From Agarophyton chilense (lineage: Eukaryota; Rhodophyta; Florideophyceae; Gracilariales; Gracilariaceae), in contig JARGXX010000022.1 in NCBI GenBank assembly GCA_030374765.1, positions 1,240,001-1,304,000 of the forward strand: a stretch of DNA of 64,000 nt, given 5' to 3'. The notes beneath the pieces are model-generated. The model was not told where the DNA came from. It worked only from the letters and a program-made list of their open reading frames with translations, and made no database searches. The translations under genes were made by a program, and so were the position numbers. This document shows, in pieces, positions 57,525-64,000 of the stretch (its first letter is position 1; the number at the start of each line of letters is the position of its first letter).

Positions 57525-58327
57525 GTCTCACAAACTATGTCGAAGAAAGCGTATGAAACAATTTTCAATAAAAACAAAACTGCAGCTCACTAATCCGGAT
57601 TGTTGGGTGAACGGCAATTGTGTGACCTCTCGCGAAATATCTTGTACAATCAAGATAGCTGAATAGTGCAAGAGGGAAGCTGTTTGCTGTGGACGTAGGT
57701 AGCAACAACTGGATGGGGGGCAAGGCATCTCTTCGCCAAGCAAAGAAGTTCTTCTCTATGAGAAACTTCAAACCCCAATATCTGCTGTGCTATGCTCTTC
57801 GAGGTGGAAGAGGGCTGCACTCAGAGCGGGGATTCTATTGCGGAGATGCGCGCGCGCCGGCGAGCAGCGATCGCGCAAGCAGTGCAAATCTGCCTAATGC
57901 AGTAGCACCTGTTTTGTAATTATTTCAAATTGGTACCCACGATTCGACGACGCCGAGTTGCCATATAATTGACACTTTTGATGGCGTGTTCGGCGCCATG
58001 GAAGAGATGAGTTGCTTCTTTGCATACAAGCGTGGAAACCCTGATGGCTTGTCTACGGCGGCGGGCGTGCATACTGTAAGCGCATCAGTACATCTGCCAC
58101 ACTCTGTTTGAGCCCATCTAGAGGTGTCTGATTGGATGGCTCCCTGTGAGTCGACCACGTCGTTCCGATTCGGCACTTGCCGCAATTACAACGGTTGAGA
58201 ATCTCACGGCTGTCGACCTGTCTCGAGACAAACCGAATCGCAGGCAATCCTCACATGTATCGAGTCCGGTGCTTGGCAAGCCCACCGCCAGTCCACACCG
58301 TCTACAACATAGAGCGACGCCAGCGCA
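57525..58327. other. Upstream region of the Uma2 gene
   Basis: No convincing gene. A GC-rich patch (GCGCGCGCGCCGGCGAGC, 57,850-57,867) lies about 460 bp before the Uma2 start. No TATA box is obvious close to the start. Frames on both strands are short. Confidence 0.4.
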
Positions 58328-59554
58328 ATGGAGTTTCCGCTTCCGTCTTGTTCGCATCCTTGTACTCCAGAGCCTGAATGCGATCGATCTGACCTCCAAC
58401 CGAATGCGCCACCTTCGGGGCCTGCCTCTTTCGTCGAAGCGTCTGATACTGCTCCGCCCAGAACCGATATAGGCTCGCTAGATCTCAAGCCCTGCTCGGT
58501 GGAGGAATACTTGGACATAGACGCTTCAGTGTATGGAAGATACGAATACGTGGAAGGTATTCTCGTCGCACTACCAATGTCAGAAGGGCCCCACGATAAC
58601 ATAGCCAAGTTTTTGCAGAACCACGGCACAGCACGATATCTCAGAGGCCAGACCAAATATCCCCCGGCATCACAAGAGAGTGTTGCTATCCCCCGTTCAC
58701 CTCCCTCTCCTGGGAAACCCCCATTGAGAAGGACCATACGAAGGCCCGATGTTAGCACCGCAGCCCCGTTGTCGCCATCGCGAAGAAGTCAGCTTTCCCC
58801 AAAGTCGCGAAGGATCTCAAATCCGGTTGCTGGACAGGTCCAAACAGCCGTAGAAATTACCAGCCACAACGAAAGTACGGACACGGATGTCAAAGTGGCC
58901 GAGTACGAAAAGGCGAAGGTGGATAAGTACATCATTATCAACAGGGACGCAAACTGTAAGGAAGAGGGCAAGAAAGATCAACGCGTGGAGGTCTATGACA
59001 GGGATTCGAATACAAACAGATGGGGCCCTAAACAAGTGTATCGTGGCGCTAGCCCTGCGGATCTTGGTCCTTTTGGATCTCACAAACCGCAATCTTTGTT
59101 TAATGATCCTGACCCTGATTCTCCTCTACGGAAGGTGTCTAATGAATTAGAGCATGGAAAGAAAGCCCGTGAGGATGCAAAGGAAGCCCGTAGGCGAGAA
59201 GAAAAAGCCCGTCAGGATGCAAAGGAATCCCGTAGGCGAGAAGAGGAATCCCGTAGGCGAGAAGAAAAAGCCCGTGAGGATGCAAAGGAAGCCCGGAGGC
59301 GAGAAGAGAAAGCCCGTGAGGATGCAAAGGAAGCCCGTAGGCGAGAAGAGAAAGCCCGTGAGGATGCAAAGGAAGCCCGTGAGGATGCAAAGGAAGCCCG
59401 TAGAAGAGAAGAGGAAGCTCGTGTCAGGAAATGGCATTACAAATCCATAGCTAAGAAATTTGTTCCAAAGGATGAGATGAGCAACTCTAGTGGGAGTCGG
59501 AATAGTAGCAAAACCACTAGCCCAGTTAAGAAGAAGCCCAAAAGCCGCCGTTGA
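58328..59554 (+). CDS. Uma2-domain (PD-(D/E)XK nuclease-like) protein with coiled-coil tail
   Basis: This is an intact 408-codon gene without introns. Residues about 56-240 match the Uma2 family, a PD-(D/E)XK-type fold common in cyanobacteria, thought to act on DNA but with its role unsettled. Visible parts are SVEEYLDIDASVYGRYEYVE (57-76), RRPDV (138-142), VEITSHNESTDTDVKVAEYE (175-194) and KYIIINR (200-206). The likely catalytic set is D141, E176 and K189. Residues about 272-360 are a charged coiled coil built from a 14-residue repeat, as many cyanobacterial Uma2 proteins have. The last 45 residues are basic and serine-rich. No signal peptide is seen. The ATG at 58,328 is in a fair context (GCAATGG). 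It may have come from a cyanobacterium, or from the plastid ancestor, by transfer. Confidence 0.8.
   Translation: MEFPLPSCSHPCTPEPECDRSDLQPNAPPSGPASFVEASDTAPPRTDIGSLDLKPCSVEEYLDIDASVYGRYEYVEGILVALPMSEGPHDNIAKFLQNHGTARYLRGQTKYPPASQESVAIPRSPPSPGKPPLRRTIRRPDVSTAAPLSPSRRSQLSPKSRRISNPVAGQVQTAVEITSHNESTDTDVKVAEYEKAKVDKYIIINRDANCKEEGKKDQRVEVYDRDSNTNRWGPKQVYRGASPADLGPFGSHKPQSLFNDPDPDSPLRKVSNELEHGKKAREDAKEARRREEKARQDAKESRRREEESRRREEKAREDAKEARRREEKAREDAKEARRREEKAREDAKEAREDAKEARRREEEARVRKWHYKSIAKKFVPKDEMSNSSGSRNSSKTTSPVKKKPKSRR
59155..59412 (+). repeat. Tandem repeat of 42-bp units inside the Uma2 gene
   Basis: Units of about 42 bp encode KAREDAKEARRREE with small variations, about six in all and some partial. 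Unit lengths stay multiples of three, so the frame is kept. The copy number is likely to vary between individuals. Confidence 0.85.
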
Positions 59555-60174
59555 AGAATGATGTATAAACAAAACCATATTACTTTACATGAAAAGGGAG
59601 TCCTTTCCCATGAGAAAGTGTCACATTTCTCAAGCGCTCTGCTGCATCCACACTGATCCTCCAAATATGCAGCTCAGACACTTTGTGGTGACCACGTCCA
59701 TCTCCACCGTGCCCGCGTTCCGAAAGTGCCTGGTCTAGGTGTTCAGTTCACCAAGTTCGATTAGAACAAAATCGGAAGCATAGATTCCAGCGAGCTGGCC
59801 CATGCCACATTCAGCGATCGCCCGGCTGCCGCCGCGTCGCCCGGAGCCAACCACCGTCATGCGCAACCGGCGGTTGCAATGTGTCATCCGCACTACAACA
59901 TGGCGCGCTACTGTCCCAGTCTGATGCAACCGCCCACTCCCGATTCCATATCCGAGCGGCCAAGTGGCTCGATCACCATGGAACACAATTTATCCGACAA
60001 CCCTTTTTCATATCGCTGTTACCAATGGTGGTAATCCCGAGCGCAGCATCGGCACTTCATGAAAAGCTACCGCTTGCAAAGCGAACCCCCACGATATTGT
60101 TCAAGGTTCTGTTCGGCGGGGCTCTCAAACAAGTGGCTACCAACATCTCAATGGCAGCCAAAGCAGCACAGTAG
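59555..60174. other. No recognisable gene; convergent 3' ends
   Basis: This lies between the 3' end of the Uma2 gene and the 3' end of the GnT-I pseudogene, which face each other. A minus-strand frame of 83 codons (59,735-59,986) and a plus-strand frame of 97 codons (59,881-60,174) overlap. Neither is recognisable. Confidence 0.4.
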
Positions 60175-61316
60175 TCAACAACAAGTGGGACCTTCAAGTT
60201 GACAGCGCGCGGGCGGCTTCCAGCTACGACTGACAATGAACGCCCAGTGCTCATTCCACGGAAGCACCACCACGCCTTTGTAACTAGTACGCCTCACGCC
60301 GTTTCGATGGTCTCCCATAGTGCCCGTACGCTTGCTAATTGCATCCATATTCTCGTCCGGATAAAATGCGATAACGTCTCCGTTCTGAGGCCGGCCGGCG
60401 AGGTAATTTGAAAAGCGCACTAGCATGTTTCATACGCCCAAAGATGAGCTCATCGTATTGGCGTTCATTCAAATAGGACAGATTGAGGCGGGAGAAATCG
60501 ACGGCTTGTCGTGACAAGACCACTTTCGACACGTGCTCTTGAAAATGAAACGATTGTGAAACGCCTGCAGTGGCGACACTTTGTTTGTTGTTAATGCCGT
60601 AGCCAATCGTCCCAGTCCCAGTACTTGGATGGCCACTTTGGCTCTAGTTCATGCCACAGGGCACGCGTCAACATCCATCCGAGCCCCGGGAACAAATTGG
60701 TTCGGTGAAACTGGGAGTCGTTCAAAGCGACGTCGGGGATGCCATTGTCATTCCACGCAGACACGCAGAACAAGAAAGGGTCAGATTCCAGCACAGGGGT
60801 GAAGGCGCGGAAGTAGTCAAACTATGTTCGAGGCGACTTGCATGTCATCCTCCAGGACGATGACGCGGTGCACAGGGTGCGACGTGAGCGCGGCGGAGAA
60901 GACGGTGTCAAGAGCCCAGTGGTAATGACGCGTGATTCGGCGGTGGGCAATGGTATCGACGAACGCAGGCTGGTGCGGATCTGGCTCATCGACATAGCAC
61001 TTGACGTGGGCGCAAGAGTACAAAGGAATGGCGCGGGAGCGTGCCAATAGGGCACAAAATGACGCACAAGGCGATCAATGGGCGGGTGGTGGCCATCCTG
61101 CTGATCGCACGACACGACGATGGGGAATTCAAACGGGCGCGGCAATGGCGACGGTGATGGTGCTGGTGCTGGTGCTGACGACGCCGGGTGCGCAATGTGC
61201 ACGAGCGTTGTGCCCGAAAGAAGAAACACGGCAAGCACGAGCATATGCGACAGCCACACGAAGGCGCGTCGTAGTGAGCGCCAGCGACGCGTGTGCGCGA
61301 GGGCGCCGTGGGGCAC
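60175..61316 (-). pseudogene. MGAT1-like: N-acetylglucosaminyltransferase I (GnT-I, MGAT1-like), decayed
   Basis: GnT-I adds the first GlcNAc to Man5 N-glycans in the Golgi and opens the way to complex glycans. The N-terminus has a single anchor (WLSHMLVLAVFLLSG) and a proline-rich stem, as expected of a type II Golgi enzyme. Then come FEFPIVVSCDQQDGHH, ITRHYHWALDTVF, VIVLEDDMQVAS with the metal-binding EDD, FCVSAWNDNG, TNLFPGLGWML, ELEPKWPSKYW and DDWLRH with the conserved aspartates. The C-terminal half gives GVSQSFHFQEH, LNLSYLNERQYD and YKGVVVLPWNEHWAF. The parts lie in different frames. Shifts occur near 61,050, near 60,823 (1-2 bases), near 60,590, with about 20 conserved residues missing, and near 60,420. 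No ATG was found before the anchor. Introns cannot explain shifts this small. The gene is dead as written, unless the assembly is wrong. Confidence 0.85.
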
Positions 61317-62349
61317 CTCCGCGTGGGCAAAAGGCCAAAATACACGACGTCTGGTATGTATGAAATAGACTAGATGTAGACCAATTAAAATTCTGGCCGC
61401 ATTTCAGATACCGTACAATGCGCCGTGGCCCCCAACTTGGAGTGCGCTCTCTGAGCTCGCGTGCTCTTTGCGCATATGCGTATCAGGCCAATCACCCATC
61501 GTCCATATCGTCCTCTCTTCCTCCTCATTCAATGCGCTAGCCGGCCGCAACTCGAGCCCCCTTTTCCCAAACCACCTCGCGCCAAGTCCTCAGGATGTCG
61601 ATGAGAAAAAGGGCACGACATTTGAACCAGAGATGCAAAGAGAACTGGCAAGCTGGAGCAGTTATTACGTCCAGATGATTGAGCAGAAATTGTTGCTATT
61701 CAGCTTTCCTCCATCCCGCCCGTAATGTCTCTAATCCTATTTCTGGACGTCTTGAGCGATACTACAGACATTCAGCTGTTCTCCAGCATATAAAAGAGCT
61801 TTTTTAACTTTTTATGTTTATCAGTACCTCAATCTGACTCATTCCTTTGGTTTGTATTCTACTTATGAGATACGCTTTCAATTACGTCTATTTCTCTCAC
61901 GTGCGAACAATTTATATTAGATTCAGAAAAACTTAGAGTCAGTTTCTACGATTAAGAGCCATAAAAGGCTAAAAGAGTTGGTTGCAGCACACTGATTCGT
62001 TTTTGTATCCTGTTAAATCACTCTACGGAGATCTTATTCTGCTTAAGAGGCGTTATAGAGGACACAATTTGTAACCCTATCTTCCAAAAGTCAGTTTGAT
62101 CAATCAATGTCGAATCCAAGTTATTGGTTTTGGCCGCATTTGAAGGACAATGCTCTTCAAAGTGGTTTCTTCGTATGACTACGAAGTTTCGCTTGCTTGA
62201 GGAATAGCTTGGGCTATGACAAGCTATGCCGCTATTGCGTGCTGACGACCGGTTAGGACCGGAAGTGCACATGGGTGGAACACGTGGACTGCACGGATGC
62301 CAACGCTTGAGTACGAGGCGTGCCACACGTGGCCCGGGTTCTACCTAAT
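61317..62349. other. No recognisable gene
   Basis: Upstream side of the GnT-I pseudogene. Frames at 61,468-61,725 (plus, 85 codons) and 62,018-62,326 (minus, 102 codons) are not recognisable. The region up to 62,040 is AT-rich. Confidence 0.45.
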
Positions 62350-62991
62350 GGTTAGTATTATTTAGTAATTTTTAGTATTTATTTGGCTACGCTATCGCTA
62401 TTTAGTGTCTATTTCTTGGGCGCGCGCCCACTGTCAAAGGCCGCGCGCCACACTACTTAGAAGGTTGAGCACTGCTCCCCAGTAAAGACCCTCTCGGGAG
62501 ATCCAAGAAGGGAGTCTTGGCTCTGAACTCTTCGCCTTCGGCGCATCTTCACCGCATACTGCGTGAGCGCCCGTCGCACGTTAGTTCATCCACCCCTTCG
62601 TCGACCAGAGTGCTACCACCACAGTGGGTTCATATTTAATCGCCGACACTTGTCGTAGTCTCGCCCCTGTATAGGGTTTCGCCCCCGTTTTTCTATCGTT
62701 CTCCTTTTTGGCTCTCGTGAGCGGCCGCACCACTCACCCCGCTCGTCCACCTCATACGAGTGTTTCCTCGCTCTTTTTACGACAATCGCCGTGGTACCGC
62801 TCCGCATCGGATTGGTCACACCCCGTACGCCAGATTGGCCTCGGTCTTACACCCGACTCCGTGGTGCCTTTCCAGAGTGGCTCTGTTTCTGTGCTCCGCT
62901 GGGACGCGTCTCCTCCGCCTGAGGCGTGTCTCTCAAGAGAAGAAGATCCCGAACATCTTCGTGGTGTCTCCGCTCTAAGCGTTGTCCTACA
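62350..62991. repeat. LTR-like repeat C, second copy
   Basis: It runs from about TATTTATTTGGCTACGCTATC to GTTGTCCTACA and matches 55,535-56,199 in the same orientation. It ends next to a MULE-like fragment. The sequences after the two copies differ (TTTCTTCC against GAGTTCGT), so the repeat unit ends at CCTACA. Confidence 0.6.
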
Positions 62992-63051
62992 GAGTTCGTA
63001 AGACCTGCGCGTGTTACATTAGTTTCAAAAGCTAGGGAAAGAATAGAACGA

Positions 63052-63984
63052 TCAGAAAGCATTTTTTACTGTTGCTAATAGCCTATGCACTCTCTGAAGT
63101 GCAATATTGACCAAGCTGGAAGCCAAAATATGTATCTGATCGTAAATTGCCTTACATTCTGAGTACTGGCCGTAGTTGTGAAGCTCAAAATCCTAATTGG
63201 CTGTCACGAGATCATTCAACTCCGCTCCTGCGTCTTCGGTGCCCTCTACGGCTATTAGCTTGAGTTTCAACGCATTTAAATCTATCCAACCTGCTGTTTG
63301 ACGAACGATGGACAGTCGCCAAATGTTCCGGTCATCCGAAGTTTGATTCCAGTATGTGTCAAACAATTTGTCCAGTTGAATGTACTCCGAGAGTAGGACT
63401 TTAAATTACGGCTGATGAAGAACCTCTACTCCGTACACCATTGCGCATCTAACAATATGACGGCACGGAAACCCCATTATTATGTTCTTCTCACAGCTGG
63501 CGCGCACTTTGAGATTTCTTTTGGCTTATGTGCCATTTCCGTGTACTCTAAGGGCAAAAAGCAAAGTAATTTCAGTGGTATTAAACTTTGAATCATAGGC
63601 AGGATGTGGAATGGAAAGTGTTCTGGAGGCTGCGGCATACGTTTATCTACATATTAGCTCGAATTTGACGACAGGTCCTACATAGCTCTCACCTTGTTCG
63701 AGCTCAGGTCATTCTACATCCTCGATATCTACTATAGTTGCGCTTAACACAGCGTACAATTTTGACGTAACTTTACTGGGCTCCTTTAACTGCAGGAGCC
63801 CGTAGCTTGTGTACTCATTGAATATGAAGTTCAGAACTGGAGAGGGGATAGGGAGCTCTGTGTCTCGGATAGATCGATGACGTGAGCTGAGCGGACTAAG
63901 GGATCTGAGATGTGAGGAATGCCTTTCAACTGTCCTTTTTCTCGTAAGCCGATTCATTTCGTAAAGTTTATTAGGGAAAGGCAC
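63052..63984 (-). pseudogene. MULE/FAR1-like transposase C-terminal fragment with SWIM zinc finger
   Basis: A single minus-strand frame covers this stretch with several in-frame stops (for example at 63,709-63,711, 63,643-63,645 and 63,526-63,528). At about 63,500-63,440 it reads SCEKNIIMGFPCRHIV, close to the SWIM zinc finger of Mutator-like transposases and FAR1 proteins (CSCRKF..MGIPCRH). The first cysteine of the usual CxC pair reads A here. Downstream it gives LLSEYIQLDKLFDTYWNQ and more helical sequence, which fits the C-terminal part of that family. The DDE core would lie upstream, beyond the window edge. It is a DNA-transposon relic or a domesticated relative, now decayed. Confidence 0.55.
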
Positions 63985-64000
63985 CTTCTTCGGTAGAATG

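Noticed and set aside
59139-59578. Long minus-strand frames opposite the Uma2 gene, rich in Leu, Phe, His and Gly
   Set aside because: They are shadows of the 42-bp tandem repeat on the other strand. The repeat keeps several frames open.
60175-61316. GnT-I as a working gene with introns
   Set aside because: The frame changes are one or a few bases, without room for introns or splice sites, and a block of conserved residues is missing.
1-64000. CRISPR array, prophage or bacterial operon
   Set aside because: No regularly spaced short repeats, no operon-like gene packing and no bacterial-type gene clusters. The content is eukaryotic retrotransposons.

Overview
This is a eukaryotic, repeat-dominated window. 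Most recognisable sequence belongs to LTR retrotransposons of the Ty1/copia and Ty3/gypsy types. There are also two relics of DNA transposons, and only one small stretch (about 57-61.5 kb) looks like host sequence. No operons, CRISPR arrays, rRNA genes or complete tRNA genes were seen. The two host-type genes are a Uma2-domain protein, of a kind common in cyanobacteria, and a decayed N-acetylglucosaminyltransferase I. Neither shows introns. Intron-poor genes in a sea of copia and gypsy elements, with a cyanobacterial-type gene, suggest an alga, perhaps a red alga. That is an inference and not proven here.

Layout. 1.4-4.0 kb: an unknown decayed frame and a PIF/Harbinger transposase with two in-frame stops. 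4.6-7.1 kb: an LTR-like repeat (family B, minus) and a minus-strand gypsy relic. 10.5-15.1 kb: a copia element (copia-A) with 136-bp LTRs. 15.4-18.6 kb: two more family-B repeats, one interrupted by a lone gypsy LTR (family G). 19.0-19.5 kb: the 3' end of another copia-A copy. 21.8-26.5 kb: a young copia element (copia-B) with almost identical LTRs and a 5-bp target duplication. 27.6-28.5 kb: a gypsy integrase relic. 29.3-37.3 kb: an old minus-strand copia-A copy into which copia-C (32.2-37.0 kb) has inserted. 38.4-40.9 kb: an old gypsy pol. 42.1-43.7 kb: orphan reading frames. 45.2-54.4 kb: a composite chromodomain gypsy element (family G) with three LTRs, inverted gag arms and a long antisense coding region. 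55.5-63.0 kb: two direct copies of an LTR-like repeat C bracketing a gag relic, the Uma2 gene and the broken GnT-I gene. 63.1-64.0 kb: a MULE/FAR1-like fragment with a SWIM zinc finger.

Common threads. All three copia families carry the same primer-binding sequence directly after the 5' LTR. It matches the anticodon-arm region of initiator tRNA-Met, as in Drosophila copia and yeast Ty5. The relative ages are readable: copia-B is young (2 LTR differences in 230 bp), copia-A and copia-C are older (about 5% LTR divergence), and the gypsy relics are oldest. Several insertions are nested. Family names A, B, C and G are labels made up for this window only.
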